Shown: positions 46,803-56,047, counted from the first letter of the stretch. The stretch is DNA of 64,000 nucleotides from Terrabacter aerolatus (GCF_007991735.1 NZ_BJYX01000002.1:124001-188000); one strand, 5' to 3'. Notes: a model not told the origin generated them from the sequence alone. Made by a program: numbers and translations.

Positions 46803-46854
46803 CGCGACGAGCACCCCTCGTCGCGCAGACCTCCCAACCCTGGGGGGTCTTTTT
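46802..46854 (+). terminator. Attenuator hairpins and terminator before cimA
   Basis: The first hairpin is a perfect 10-bp stem GCGCGACGAG (46802-46811) with 46817-46826, beginning at the leader stop. The second is AGACCTCCC (46827-46835) with GGGGGGTCT (46842-46850), one wobble pair, followed by a run of five T. The layout of leader, pause hairpin and T-tract terminator mirrors that before ilvB. About 140 nt of further leader separate it from cimA. Confidence 0.85.
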
Positions 46855-46994
46855 GTTTCCCGAACCACCGTGACGGAGACACCGCGAGGGCCAGCACCCC
46901 GGCCCACCGCGACCACGAGAAGAGAACGGGTCCCTCCCACACCAGCGTCGCCCGCCCGCAGGGGCGGTCGGCCGAACCCCCGAGATCGAGGACA

Positions 46995-48584
46995 ATGAAG
47001 GCCATGGAAGCGCTGCACGTCTACGACACCACCCTGCGCGACGGCGCCCAGCAGGAGGGGCTCAACCTCTCGGTGTCGGACAAGCTCGCCATCGCCGGGC
47101 TGCTCGACGATCTCGGGGTCGACTTCATCGAGGGCGGCTGGCCCGGCGCCAACCCGAAGGACACCGAGTTCTTCGAACGGGCCCGCACCGAGCTCGACCT
47201 GCGCCACGCGACGCTCGCCGCCTTCGGGGCAACCCGCCGTGCCGGCGGCGTCGCGGCGCAGGACGCCCTCGTCCAGGCGCTGGTCGACTCGGAGGCGTCG
47301 GTGGTCTGCCTCGTCGCCAAGTCGCACACCGGTCACGTGGAGCGGGCCCTGCGCACGACGCTCGGGGAGAACCTCGAGATGGTCCGCGACACCGTGAGCC
47401 ACCTCGTGGGCCGGGGGCGTCGGGTCTTCGTCGACTGCGAGCACTTCTTCGACGGCTGGCACCTCGACCGTGACTACGCCCTGTCGGTGGTGCGCACGGC
47501 GCACGAGGCCGGGGCCGAGGTCGTCGTGCTGTGCGACACCAACGGCGGCATGCTGCCGCACCAGGTGGGGGAGGTCGTCGCCGACGTCCTCGCCTCGACC
47601 GGTGCCCGGGTGGGTGCCCACTGCCACAACGACACCGGATGCGCGGCCGCCAACTCCGTCGCCGCCGTGCGGGCGGGCGCGACGCACGTGCAGGGCACGG
47701 TCAACGGCTACGGCGAGCGCACGGGCAACGCCGACCTCGTCACCGTGGCGGCAAACCTCCAGTTCAAGCTGGGGCTGCACGCGATGGATCCCGACGCGCT
47801 GCGCCGGGCCATGCACATCGCCCACGCGATCAGCGAGGTCACCAACGTCCCCGCCTACAGTCGCCAGCCCTACGTCGGCGCGAGCGCCTTCGCGCACAAG
47901 GCGGGCCTGCACGCGAGCGCGCTCAAGGTCGACCCCGACCTCTACCAGCACATGGACCCGGCACTCGTCGGCAACGGCATGCGCACCCTCGTCTCCGACA
48001 TGGCGGGCCGGGCGAGCATCGAGCTCAAGGCGCGCGAGGCCGGCCTCGACCTCTCCGACCGACCCGAGGTCGTCGCGTCGGTGCTGGCCGAGGTCAAGGA
48101 GCTCGAGCTGCGCGGATGGACGTTCGACGCCGCCGACGCCACCGTCGAGCTCATGCTGCGTGAGGCGCTCGACCCCGGCTGCACCGACTACTTCGAGGTC
48201 GAGTCGTGGCGGGTCATCACCGACTCCTCGGGCGAGGGTGACGCCACCTCCGAGGCCACCGTCAAGCTGCGCGCCGACGGTGCCCGGCTCATCGCCACCG
48301 GCGAGGGAAACGGCCCGGTCAACGCCCTCGACCACGCCCTCCGCGAGGCGCTGACCCGGGCCTACCCGGAGATCGAGAAGATCGAGCTCATCGACTTCAA
48401 GGTGCGCATCCTCGACGCGTCGCACGGCACCGACGCCGTGACCCGCGTGCTCATCGAGACCTCCGACGGCGAGACGTCGTGGGACACCATCGGTGTCGCG
48501 GGCTCGATCCTCGCCGCGTCGTGGCGCGCCCTTACCGACGGCATCGTCCACGGGCTGCTGCGTCAGGGCGTCCCGAGGCGCTGA
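46995..48584 (+). CDS. cimA: (R)-citramalate synthase
   Basis: The 529-residue member of the isopropylmalate/homocitrate synthase family has TTLRDGAQQEGLNLS, FDGWHLD, the metal-site HCHNDTGCAAANS, and a C-terminal LeuA-type regulatory domain. The TTLRDGAQQEG variant, FIEGGWPGANPKD and overall pattern fit citramalate synthase, which makes 2-oxobutyrate from pyruvate and acetyl-CoA for isoleucine without threonine. LeuA itself is usually different at these sites. Its isoleucine-codon leader supports the assignment. The start is ATG 46995 (47004 possible). Its last 22 bases overlap the convergent bioD. Confidence 0.88.
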   Translation: MKAMEALHVYDTTLRDGAQQEGLNLSVSDKLAIAGLLDDLGVDFIEGGWPGANPKDTEFFERARTELDLRHATLAAFGATRRAGGVAAQDALVQALVDSEASVVCLVAKSHTGHVERALRTTLGENLEMVRDTVSHLVGRGRRVFVDCEHFFDGWHLDRDYALSVVRTAHEAGAEVVVLCDTNGGMLPHQVGEVVADVLASTGARVGAHCHNDTGCAAANSVAAVRAGATHVQGTVNGYGERTGNADLVTVAANLQFKLGLHAMDPDALRRAMHIAHAISEVTNVPAYSRQPYVGASAFAHKAGLHASALKVDPDLYQHMDPALVGNGMRTLVSDMAGRASIELKAREAGLDLSDRPEVVASVLAEVKELELRGWTFDAADATVELMLREALDPGCTDYFEVESWRVITDSSGEGDATSEATVKLRADGARLIATGEGNGPVNALDHALREALTRAYPEIEKIELIDFKVRILDASHGTDAVTRVLIETSDGETSWDTIGVAGSILAASWRALTDGIVHGLLRQGVPRR

Positions 48585-49267
48585 GCCAGACCCGGCAGCC
48601 AGCCGGGCGATGCCTCGCGGAAGGCCGCGGGCTCGAGGCCAGGGGCTCCGGTGGGGACGACACCGAGCAGGCCCTCGGGCTGTGCCTCGAGGTACTCGCG
48701 GTTCGTCGTCTCGATGACGTCCGGACTATCGGGCCATGAGCCGATCACGATCCCGAGCTGCCGGATCTGCCTGTGCGAGAGTGCCTCTCGCGTGAGCATC
48801 GTGTGGTTGAGGGTGCCGAGCCCACTCCGGGCCACGACGAGCACACCGCAGTCGGGGAAGGCCGAGGCGAGGTCGGCGAGCGTGTCCCCGACGTCGGTGA
48901 GCTCGACGAGCAGGCCACCCGCGCCCTCGACGACGACGAGGTCGTGGCCCACGGCCAGGGCGGCGACGCGGGCCACGTGCTCGTCGAGGGAGGGCAGCGC
49001 GGCGTCCTCGAGGCGCGCGGCCGGGCGGGGCGCCATCGGGGCGCGCAGGCGGGTGCCCTCGGACGTCTCGACGCCGCAGAGCCGCTCGACCTCGGCCATG
49101 TCCCCGGGATCACCCGGCTCCACGCCCGTCTGGGTGGGCTTGTATGCCGTGACGCGTCGTCCCGAGGCCAGCGCGGTCGCGACGACCGCCGCCGTCACCA
49201 CGGTCTTGCCGACGTCGGTGTCGGTGCCGGTCACGACGACGACCCGGGGCACGGGCGCCTCAGTCAT
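48563..49267 (-). CDS. bioD: ATP-dependent dethiobiotin synthetase
   Basis: BioD closes the ureido ring of dethiobiotin from 7,8-diaminopelargonic acid, CO2 and ATP. The 234-residue protein has the P-loop GTDTDVGKTVV at the N terminus, YKPTQTG and VVEGAGGLLVEL. It is the last gene of bioB-bioA-bioF-bioD and its start overlaps the bioF stop by 8 bases. Its 3' end overlaps cimA tail to tail by 22 bp. Confidence 0.95.
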   Translation of the reverse strand: MTEAPVPRVVVVTGTDTDVGKTVVTAAVVATALASGRRVTAYKPTQTGVEPGDPGDMAEVERLCGVETSEGTRLRAPMAPRPAARLEDAALPSLDEHVARVAALAVGHDLVVVEGAGGLLVELTDVGDTLADLASAFPDCGVLVVARSGLGTLNHTMLTREALSHRQIRQLGIVIGSWPDSPDVIETTNREYLEAQPEGLLGVVPTGAPGLEPAAFREASPGWLPGLAQRLGTP

Positions 49268-50558
49268 CGTCGCCGCGGGGAGAGGCGGCACCGAGCGGCG
49301 TCGCGGGCACCGGACCCTGCACGCCCTCGACGGCCGCGACCGACGGGAGGCCACGGACGGGGGAGGGAGCGTCCCCCGCCCGTGGCCCCTCGACGGTATC
49401 GGGACGAGGTGGGGCGCCGTGGGCCGCTGCCGTCCTGGCGACGAGCCGGGCAGCGTGGAAGAGGTCCTCTCCGGCGAGGTCGGCGCGAGCGGTGATCCGG
49501 AGGCGCGACACACCGTCGGGGACGCTCGGCGGCCGGAAGCATCCGACGAGGACCCCCTGGGCCCGCAGGTCGAGAGCGGCGGCCACCGCCCCCTCGGTCG
49601 AGGGCATGGGCAGCGACTGCACGGCGCCGGCCGCCGGCTCGATGCCGCAGATGGCCGCGATGGTGCCGGCGTTGGCGCGCACCGCGGCGGCGAGCGACGG
49701 GTCACCGGCGACGACTCCTGCGGCGGCAGCGGCCGCCGCGGCCGAGGCCGGCGACAGTCCGGTGTCGAAGATGAAGCTGCGCGCGGTGTTGACGAGGTGG
49801 TCCCGGACGGCGGTGGACCCGAGGACCGCACCGCCCTGGGAGCCGAGCGCCTTGGACAGGGTGACGCTCACGACGAGGTCGCGCGCGCCGACGAGGTCGA
49901 GCTCGTGGACCAGTCCATGTCCGTGACCCGCCACGCCGATGCCGTGGGCCTCGTCGACGACGAGCAGCGCCCCGTGGCGGTGGCACACCTCCAACAGCTC
50001 TCGCAGTGGCGCGGCGTCGCCGAGCACGGAGTAGATCGACTCGACGGCGACGACGACCCTCCGGTCCGGCCGGGCCGCCAGCTCGGCGTCCAGCGACGTG
50101 GGGTCGTTGTGCTCGAAGGTGCTGTAGGGCGAACGGGACATGCGGGCGGCGTCGTGCAGCGAGGCGTGGGCATGGGCGTCGAGCAGGATCTCGGCCCCGC
50201 GCCCGCTGAGCGCCGTCAGCACGCCGAGGTTGGCGGCATAGCCGGTGGAGAAGGCGAGGGCGCTCGGCTGCCCCGTCAGGTCGCAGAGCGCGGCCTCGAG
50301 GTCCCGGTGGACGGGGAGGGTGCCCGTGACGAGACGGCTGGCGGTCGCCGAGGCGCCGTAGCGGTCGAGCGCGTCCTTGGCCGCGGTGACGACGCGCTCG
50401 TCACGGGACAGTCCGAGGTAGTCGTTCGAGGCGAGGTCGAGGGGCTCCTGACCGGCACCTCCGGGGCGGTGCACGCGCAGCACGGCGTCGAAGCGCTCGG
50501 TGCCACGCCGCGCCCGCAGGTCCGACCGTTCGGTGAGCCACGCCTCCCAGCTGCTCAT
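49260..50558 (-). CDS. bioF: 8-amino-7-oxononanoate synthase
   Basis: BioF condenses pimeloyl-thioester with alanine (PLP enzyme of the alpha-oxoamine synthase family). [34 protein letters not shown] and the PLP lysine in TLSKALGSQGG are present. The 432-residue length is about 45 longer than usual because of a Pro/Gly-rich C-terminal tail (PPRPDTVEGPRAGDAP and onward), which the bioD overlap keeps in frame. The start ATG 50558 overlaps the end of bioA by 4 bases. Confidence 0.94.
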   Translation of the reverse strand: MSSWEAWLTERSDLRARRGTERFDAVLRVHRPGGAGQEPLDLASNDYLGLSRDERVVTAAKDALDRYGASATASRLVTGTLPVHRDLEAALCDLTGQPSALAFSTGYAANLGVLTALSGRGAEILLDAHAHASLHDAARMSRSPYSTFEHNDPTSLDAELAARPDRRVVVAVESIYSVLGDAAPLRELLEVCHRHGALLVVDEAHGIGVAGHGHGLVHELDLVGARDLVVSVTLSKALGSQGGAVLGSTAVRDHLVNTARSFIFDTGLSPASAAAAAAAAGVVAGDPSLAAAVRANAGTIAAICGIEPAAGAVQSLPMPSTEGAVAAALDLRAQGVLVGCFRPPSVPDGVSRLRITARADLAGEDLFHAARLVARTAAAHGAPPRPDTVEGPRAGDAPSPVRGLPSVAAVEGVQGPVPATPLGAASPRGDDD

Positions 50559-51895
50559 GAGTGCACCTGCGCCACGGCGCCGACGATGCCCTCGGCGATG
50601 AGCCGGACGTCGTCGTCGGTGCAGACGTAGGGAGGCATCGTGTAGACGAGGTCGCGGAACGGTCGCACCCAGACGCCACGTTCCACCGCGGCCCGGGTCA
50701 CGAGGGGGACGTCGACCGGCGACGTCAGCTGCACGACGCCGACGGCACCGAGGGTGCGCACGTCGGCGACGTGGGGGAGGGCCGATGCCGGCTCGAGGTG
50801 CTCGGCCAGGAGGCGGCCGACCCGGGGGACCTGCTCCTTCCACGTGCTCTCGACGAGCTCCACGGAGGCGTTCGCGACCGCGCAGGCGAGGGGATTCGCC
50901 ATGAACGTCGGGCCGTGCAACAGGGCACGGAACTCCGAGCGGGTGATCGCCTCCCCGACCTCTCTCGTCGTGAGTACCGCTGCGAGAGAGAGGTATCCAC
51001 CAGTCAGGGCCTTGCCCACGCACAGCACGTCGGGCGTGACGTCTGCCCACTCGGACGCGAACAGCCGGCCCGTGCGGCCGAAGCCGGTGGCGATCTCGTC
51101 GACGACGAGGAGCAGCCCGTGCTCGTCCGAGACGTCCCGGAGCAGCCGCAGGCAGTCGGGGTGGTAGACGTGCATGCCACCGGCGCCCTGCAAGATCGGC
51201 TCGACGACGACCGCGGCGAGCTCGTCGGCATGCGTCCGCGCCAGGGTGCGCACCTCGTCCGCCCACGCCTCGACGGCGGATCGGTCCGTCTCCCAGCGCT
51301 CCTCGCCGGTCGGCGTGTGTACCAGACGTGCGGCTGGAGGGCGGGGCGCAAAGACCTGACGGGCCAGCGCCCCGGGGAAGGCCGAGTGCATCCCGTCGAC
51401 CGGGTCGCACACGCTCATCGCGGCGAACGTGTCGCCGTGGTAGCCACCGCGCACGGTGAGGAACCGCTGACGCTTCGGGCGGCCGACGGCGGCCTGGTAC
51501 TGCAGCGACAGCTTGAGGGCGACCTCCACCGACACCGAGCCGGAGTCGGCGTAGAAGACGTGCGCCATCGGGCCGGGTGCCATCGCCGTGAGGCGCTCGG
51601 CGAGCCGGACGGCCGGCTCGTGCGTCAGGCCGCCGAACATGACGTGGCTGAAACGGTCGAGCTGCTCGTGGGCCGCGGCGTCGAGCACCGGGTTGCGGTA
51701 GCCGTGCACCGCGCACCACCACGAGGCCATGGCGTCGACGACGTCGTGGTGCGCGCCACCGGGCGCCGTGAGCGAGAGCCGCACACCCGAGGCGCCCTCG
51801 ACGGCATACGGCTCGGGACCGTCGAGGGGAGCGTACGGGTGCCAGACGAGCCCGCGGTCGCGGGTGGCGAGGGCCGAGCCCTGCGCGTCAGGCAT
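50555..51895 (-). CDS. bioA: Adenosylmethionine-8-amino-7-oxononanoate aminotransferase
   Basis: BioA uses S-adenosylmethionine as amino donor to make 7,8-diaminopelargonic acid. It is a class III PLP aminotransferase of 446 residues with [12 protein letters not shown] near the start, [44 protein letters not shown] and the PLP lysine in VGKALTGGY. The start ATG 51895 overlaps the bioB stop by 8 bases. Upstream in-frame codons belong to the bioB tail. Confidence 0.95.
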   Translation of the reverse strand: MPDAQGSALATRDRGLVWHPYAPLDGPEPYAVEGASGVRLSLTAPGGAHHDVVDAMASWWCAVHGYRNPVLDAAAHEQLDRFSHVMFGGLTHEPAVRLAERLTAMAPGPMAHVFYADSGSVSVEVALKLSLQYQAAVGRPKRQRFLTVRGGYHGDTFAAMSVCDPVDGMHSAFPGALARQVFAPRPPAARLVHTPTGEERWETDRSAVEAWADEVRTLARTHADELAAVVVEPILQGAGGMHVYHPDCLRLLRDVSDEHGLLLVVDEIATGFGRTGRLFASEWADVTPDVLCVGKALTGGYLSLAAVLTTREVGEAITRSEFRALLHGPTFMANPLACAVANASVELVESTWKEQVPRVGRLLAEHLEPASALPHVADVRTLGAVGVVQLTSPVDVPLVTRAAVERGVWVRPFRDLVYTMPPYVCTDDDVRLIAEGIVGAVAQVHS

Positions 51896-52964
51896 TGGCG
51901 GGAAGCTCGGTGCCGGCCCCGCGCCGACGCTTGGCCGGGTCGTGCGTCGTCGCGGCCCCGTCGGTGGGGACGGAGGCGTCCTCATCGGCGCCGAGGACGA
52001 CGAAGCCGTTGTCGCGGATCAGCTCGAGGTCGGCCTCGGCGGCCTGGCCCTCGGAGGTGAGGTAGTCGCCGAGGAAGATCGAGTTCGCGACGTGGAGCGC
52101 GAGGCCCTGGAGCGAGCGCAGATGCATCTCCCGGCCGCCGGCGATACGGATCTCCTTGTCAGGACAGACGATCCGCGCCATCGCGAGGATCCGGAGGCAC
52201 CGTCCCGGGGTGAGGTCCCACGTGCCCTCGAGCGGTGTGCCGTCGAAGGGCATGAGGAAGTTGACGGGGATCGAGTCCGACCCGAGGTCGCGCAGGGCGA
52301 AGAGCGCCTCGACGAGCTGCTCGTCGGTCTCCCCGAGGCCGGCGATGAGCCCGGAGCACGGCGAGAGCCCGGCCTCCTTGGCCTTGGTGACCGTGTCGAC
52401 CCGGTCGGCGTAGGTGTGGCTCGTGACGATGTCGTCGTGGTGCGACTCCGCCGTGTTGATGTTGTGGTTGTAGGCGTCGACGCCGGCGGCGCGGAGCCGC
52501 TCCGCCTGTCCGTCCTTGAGCAGGCCGAGGCAGGCGCAGACCTCGACGTCCGGGTGCTCCTGCTTGAGGGCGCCGACCATGCCGGCCACCCGCTCGACGT
52601 CGCGGTCGGTCGGTCCGCGTCCGCTCGAGACCATGCAGATCCGGGTCGCGCCGCCGCGAAGTCCGGCGGCCGCCTGTTCGATCGCCTCGTCCGGCTTGAG
52701 CCAGGTGTACTTGAGGATGTCGGCCTGTGAGCCGAGCCGCTGGGAGCAGTAGTGGCAGTCCTCGGGACACAGCCCGGACTTGAGGTTGACGAGGTAGTTC
52801 ACCTTCACGGTGTTGCCGAAGTGCTTGCGGCGCAAGCGTGCCGCCGCGGCGACGACGTCGAGCAGCTCGTCGTCGGTGGTGCGCAGGACGTCGAGGGCGT
52901 CCTCCGCCGCCGCCGGGGTGCCGGCCAGCACGGCGTCGGCGAGGTCGTCGAATCGGCGGGTCAT
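51888..52964 (-). CDS. bioB: Biotin synthase
   Basis: This is the radical SAM enzyme that inserts sulfur into dethiobiotin. The 4Fe-4S motif is [10 protein letters not shown], and the 2Fe-2S cluster ligands lie in CMVSSGRG, the CACLGLL region and downstream. [17 protein letters not shown] matches the family. The 358 residues start at ATG 52964 with AAGGAG 7-8 nt upstream; an ATG at 53000 would lie inside the operator. It ends in a charged tail. It is the first gene of the biotin operon, under the BioQ-type operators. Confidence 0.95.
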   Translation of the reverse strand: MTRRFDDLADAVLAGTPAAAEDALDVLRTTDDELLDVVAAAARLRRKHFGNTVKVNYLVNLKSGLCPEDCHYCSQRLGSQADILKYTWLKPDEAIEQAAAGLRGGATRICMVSSGRGPTDRDVERVAGMVGALKQEHPDVEVCACLGLLKDGQAERLRAAGVDAYNHNINTAESHHDDIVTSHTYADRVDTVTKAKEAGLSPCSGLIAGLGETDEQLVEALFALRDLGSDSIPVNFLMPFDGTPLEGTWDLTPGRCLRILAMARIVCPDKEIRIAGGREMHLRSLQGLALHVANSIFLGDYLTSEGQAAEADLELIRDNGFVVLGADEDASVPTDGAATTHDPAKRRRGAGTELPANA

Positions 52965-52985
52965 GCGGGCTCCTTGCGCGCGTCG

Positions 52986-53016
52986 TTGAACGGTGTTCAA
53001 CTTGAACGGTGTTCAG
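52986..53016. promoter_or_regulatory. Tandem BioQ-type operators between bioB and bioQ
   Basis: TTGAACGGTGTTCAA at 52986-53000 is a perfect inverted repeat, and TTGAACGGTGTTCAG at 53002-53016 is a near-perfect second copy one base later. The core TGAAC-N3-GTT agrees with the known TGAACNNNGTTAC consensus of BioQ, the TetR-type biotin repressor of actinobacteria. The sites lie between bioB and the divergent tetR gene, so both are probably repressed. Confidence 0.85.
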
Positions 53017-53087
53017 TATGCCGAGTCGCTAGGCTCGGCTGTCAACGCGGGTCCACGGGGGCTCGTCCGTCGGGAGCAGGGGAGCGC

Positions 53088-53645
53088 GTGGCACTCAGCC
53101 GGGACCAGGTCGTCGCGACCGCGGTCGACCTGCTGCGCCGCTACGGCCTCGGCGACCTGTCGATGCGCCGTCTCGCTCGTGAGCTCGGTGTGGCCCCGGG
53201 GGCCCTCTACTGGCACGTCGCGAACAAGCAGGAGCTGCTCGTCGAGGTCGCCGACGTGCTGCTCGCCGAGATCCCGGCCCCGCCGGTCGACCGGCCGGCC
53301 AGCGAGGCGCTCGTCGGCCTCGCGGTGGCAGTGCGTGAGGTCCTTGCCGCGGTGCCCGACGCGGCCGACGTCGTGGGTCTCGCGTACGCCGTCGACCCCG
53401 GTGCCACGCGCCCGCTGCGCGACCTCGCGCGACTCGTCCACGAGGCCGGCGCACCGGCTGCCGAGCGGGACGAGGCAGCGGCGCTCGTCGTTCACCACAT
53501 CCTCGGATCGGTTGCGGCACAGCAGGATCGATCCCTGGCCGCGACCATCGACCCCGACCTGCCGGCACCGGACGCGACGGCCGAGGCCAAGGCGTTCGAG
53601 GTCGGCCTGTCGGTCATCGTGCGAGGTCTCACCCGGTCGCGCTGA
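53088..53645 (+). CDS. bioQ: BioQ-like TetR family biotin regulator
   Basis: The 185-residue TetR regulator has the helix-turn-helix LSMRRLARELGVAPGALYWHVANK and a C-terminal TetR_C domain. Its position divergent from bioB and the BioQ-consensus operators between them support the identification as BioQ, which senses biotin status (through a corepressor or ligase-linked signal) and represses bio genes. GTG 53088 follows GGGGAG; TAGGCT (53030-53035) is a candidate -10. A GTATGCCG motif overlaps the operator edge at 53016. Confidence 0.82.
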   Translation: MALSRDQVVATAVDLLRRYGLGDLSMRRLARELGVAPGALYWHVANKQELLVEVADVLLAEIPAPPVDRPASEALVGLAVAVREVLAAVPDAADVVGLAYAVDPGATRPLRDLARLVHEAGAPAAERDEAAALVVHHILGSVAAQQDRSLAATIDPDLPAPDATAEAKAFEVGLSVIVRGLTRSR

Positions 53646-53722
53646 GGCGCGCCGCGCACAGGTGGTCACGTCGCTCCCTGCTGGTCACGCCGGCCCGCGC
53701 CCAGGACAGGTGGACGGTGCAA

Positions 53723-53752
53723 GTGCTGGGCGGTCCAGGCCCCGCCCAGCAC
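53723..53752 (+). terminator. Terminator hairpin after bioQ
   Basis: GTGCTGGGCGG (53723-53733) pairs exactly with 53742-53752 around an 8-nt loop. It is 78 nt after the bioQ stop. The remaining gap to 53903 holds no gene I can support. Confidence 0.7.
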
Positions 53753-53903
53753 CACCCCTGGAGGGTGGAGGTTCGTCGACGCGCGTGCCTGGACCTTCGC
53801 CGACACCCCTCAGAGCGAGAGGCAGCGCACCTGATACGTCGATTCCCGGATTGTGGGCCGTCTCCGCGCCCGTGGGTGTGCGCCCGCTCGGCATGCTGGG
53901 GCG

Positions 53904-54290
53904 ATGCCGCTACGAACGACGAAGCACTGGTTCGGTGTCGTGCTCGATGCCCCCGACGCCTCCGCCCTCGCACACTTCTACGAGCGACTGCTCGGCTGGA
54001 CGTTGTTCGAGGACACCCCGAACTGGGCGACGCTCGCCCCGTCGGACGCCCACGGCTACAACCTCTCGTTCCAGACGGAGCCCAACTACGTCCGCCCGGT
54101 CTGGCCGAGCGAGCCGGGCCGACCGATCATGATGCTGCACCTCGACCTCGAGGTGGACGATCTCGATATCGCCGTGGCGTATGCCGTCGAGGTCGGGGCC
54201 GTCCTTGCTGGATTCCAGCCCCAGGACGATGTCCGGGTGATGCTCGACCCGGCCGGTCACCCGTTCTGCCTGTATCAGGACCGTGACTGA
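53904..54290 (+). CDS. VOC superfamily (glyoxalase/bleomycin-resistance fold) protein
   Basis: The 128-residue protein has the paired beta-alpha-beta-beta-beta fold: VVLDAPDASALAHFYERLLGWTL in the first half and MMLHLDLEVDDLDIAVAYAVEVGA with DPAGHPFCLYQDRD in the second. The C-terminal DPxGHPFCL is typical of VOC proteins, many of unknown role. ATG 53904 follows CATGCT by about 6 nt. It is a single-gene unit. Confidence 0.86.
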   Translation: MPLRTTKHWFGVVLDAPDASALAHFYERLLGWTLFEDTPNWATLAPSDAHGYNLSFQTEPNYVRPVWPSEPGRPIMMLHLDLEVDDLDIAVAYAVEVGAVLAGFQPQDDVRVMLDPAGHPFCLYQDRD

Positions 54291-54362
54291 CTCGAGTTCC
54301 GCTCTCCGCGAACGGGATTGGCTGTGGATGCCCCTGCCGCTCGCGTCGGTCCTCACCTAGAA

Positions 54363-54378
54363 TCGAACACATGTTCGA
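54363..54378 (+). promoter_or_regulatory. SOS (LexA) box over the DUF222/HNH gene start
   Basis: TCGAACACATGTTCGA is a perfect match to the actinobacterial LexA consensus TCGAAC-N4-GTTCGA. It spans the -10 element TAGAAT (54358-54363) and the start codon (54371), so bound LexA would block transcription of this leaderless gene. Confidence 0.85.
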
Positions 54379-56047
54379 TGACGCGCCCGTGCTGACGACT
54401 CAGGGCCTCGAGGCCCTCGTGTCGGCGCTGTCGCAGGTCGGGTCGGGCAGCGACTCGGACCACGCCCGGATCGACCAGCTCGCCGTGCTCGAGCGGTTGA
54501 AGTCTGCGGCCGCGGCGGCGCAGGTGCGGGTCACGGCGGCGTTCGTGGACTCCCAGGGGCAGGTCGCGCAGGCGTGGTCCCAGCGGGCGTCCGAGTGCTC
54601 CGACGCGGGTGACTTCGACGGGTGGCGCGCCGCGCGGAACCAGGCCCGCGCCGCGTCGTTCGCTGACCAGGACAACGAGAGTCAGCCGCCGTCTGAGCCC
54701 GGTGCTGCTGACCATGGCGCCCGGTCGCAGCGCCGGCGGCGGCCCTCGGGCATGACCGGGATCGCGGCGCAGGTCGCGCTCGCCCGGCACGAGTCACCCG
54801 TGCAGGGCGCCGGCCACGTCCGGCTCGCGCTCGCCCTGACCCGGGACCTGCCGCACACCCTGGCTGCGCTCGAAGCCGGCGAGCTGAGCGAGTGGCGCGC
54901 CCAGATCATCGTCCGCGAGACCGCCGTCCTCACCCCGGCCGACCGGCGCGTCGTCGACGCCGAGGTCATCGGCTCGGTCGACCACCCGGTCGGGATGCTC
55001 GGTGACCGCGAGCTCGCCCAGCGCGTGCGGGCCGTCGCCTACCGCATCGACGCCGCCTCCGTCACGGCGCGCGCCGCGAAGGCCGAGACCGACCGGCGGG
55101 TCACGCTCCGGCCCGCTCCGGACACCATGGCCTACCTCACCGCCCTGCTGCCCGTCGCGCAGGCCGTCGCCGCCCACGCCGCGCTGACCACCGCGGCTGA
55201 CACCGCCCGCGCCGCCGGCGACGAGCGCGGCAAAGGCCAGGTCATGGCCGACACCCTCGTCACCCGCCTCACCGGACAGGACACCCCCGGCGCCGTCCCC
55301 GTCGAGATCCAGCTCGTCATGACCGACCGAGCCCTCCTCGGCGACGATGACACCCCCGCCCACCTCACCGGCCACGGCCCGGTCCCTGCCGCCTGGGTCC
55401 GCGACCTGCTCACCCGGCTCCGCCACACCACCGACCCCGCCGCTCACGGCGCCACCAGGCATGACACCGGGCATGACACCGGGCATGAGGCCGGGCATGA
55501 CACCGGGCATGAGGCCGGGCATGAGGCCGGGAATGGCACCGGGCGTGGGGCCGAGGCGTGGGCGGCGAGCGTGTGGCTGCGGCGGCTCTTCACCCACCCC
55601 ACCACCGGCACCCTCGTCGGGATGGACTCGGTCCGCCGCACCTTCGACGGCGGCCTGCGCCGCTACCTGCTCACCCGCGACGCCGCCACCTGCCGCACCC
55701 CCTGGTGCGACGCACCCGCCCGCCACCTCGACCACATCGAGGACCACGCCCACGGCGGGCCCACCACCGCCACCAACGGCCAAGCCCTCTGCGTGCGCTG
55801 CAACCACACCAAACAGCTGCCCGGCTTCACCGCCACGACCGACATCAACACCCACACCGACACCATCACCGGGCGGCAGCTCGGCGCACCTCACACCGTC
55901 CGGACCACCACCCCCACCGGACACAGCTACACCTCTCATGCCCCGCCCCTGCTCTCCGGCCTACCGCCCCAGCAGCCTCGAGGACCCGCCGAGCCAGACA
56001 TGCTCAGCCCCCTCGAACACGCCCTGACCCTCGCCCTCGCCGCCTGA
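54371..56047 (+). CDS. DUF222/HNH endonuclease family protein, SOS-controlled
   Basis: The 558-residue protein has an N-terminal DUF222 region (IDQLAVLERLKSAAAAAQVR, VRLALALTRDLPHTLAALEAGELSEW) and a C-terminal HNH nuclease domain. Zinc/metal residues are in CRTPWCDAPARHLDHIEDH and LCVRCNHTKQ. Such proteins are multi-copy in actinobacteria, including the REP13E12 family of mycobacteria, which also carry LexA boxes. A His/Gly/Asp-rich linker (HDTGHEAG units) is encoded by a 12-bp tandem repeat. TAGAAT lies 7 nt before the ATG, so it is leaderless. Confidence 0.88.
   Translation: MFDDAPVLTTQGLEALVSALSQVGSGSDSDHARIDQLAVLERLKSAAAAAQVRVTAAFVDSQGQVAQAWSQRASECSDAGDFDGWRAARNQARAASFADQDNESQPPSEPGAADHGARSQRRRRPSGMTGIAAQVALARHESPVQGAGHVRLALALTRDLPHTLAALEAGELSEWRAQIIVRETAVLTPADRRVVDAEVIGSVDHPVGMLGDRELAQRVRAVAYRIDAASVTARAAKAETDRRVTLRPAPDTMAYLTALLPVAQAVAAHAALTTAADTARAAGDERGKGQVMADTLVTRLTGQDTPGAVPVEIQLVMTDRALLGDDDTPAHLTGHGPVPAAWVRDLLTRLRHTTDPAAHGATRHDTGHDTGHEAGHDTGHEAGHEAGNGTGRGAEAWAASVWLRRLFTHPTTGTLVGMDSVRRTFDGGLRRYLLTRDAATCRTPWCDAPARHLDHIEDHAHGGPTTATNGQALCVRCNHTKQLPGFTATTDINTHTDTITGRQLGAPHTVRTTTPTGHSYTSHAPPLLSGLPPQQPRGPAEPDMLSPLEHALTLALAA
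55459..55554. repeat. 12-bp tandem repeat, eight units
   Basis: Eight 12-bp units alternate GCATGACACCGG and GCATGAGGCCGG, with the last two degenerate (GAATGGCACCGG, GCGTGGGGCCGA). They encode the tetrapeptides His-Asp-Thr-Gly and His-Glu-Ala-Gly in the linker between DUF222 and HNH. Copy number changes would keep the frame and alter linker length. Confidence 0.9.

Noticed and set aside
46995-48584. 2-isopropylmalate synthase LeuA
   Set aside because: Motifs such as TTLRDGAQQEGLNLS and the isoleucine-codon leader fit citramalate synthase better; an enzyme assay would decide.
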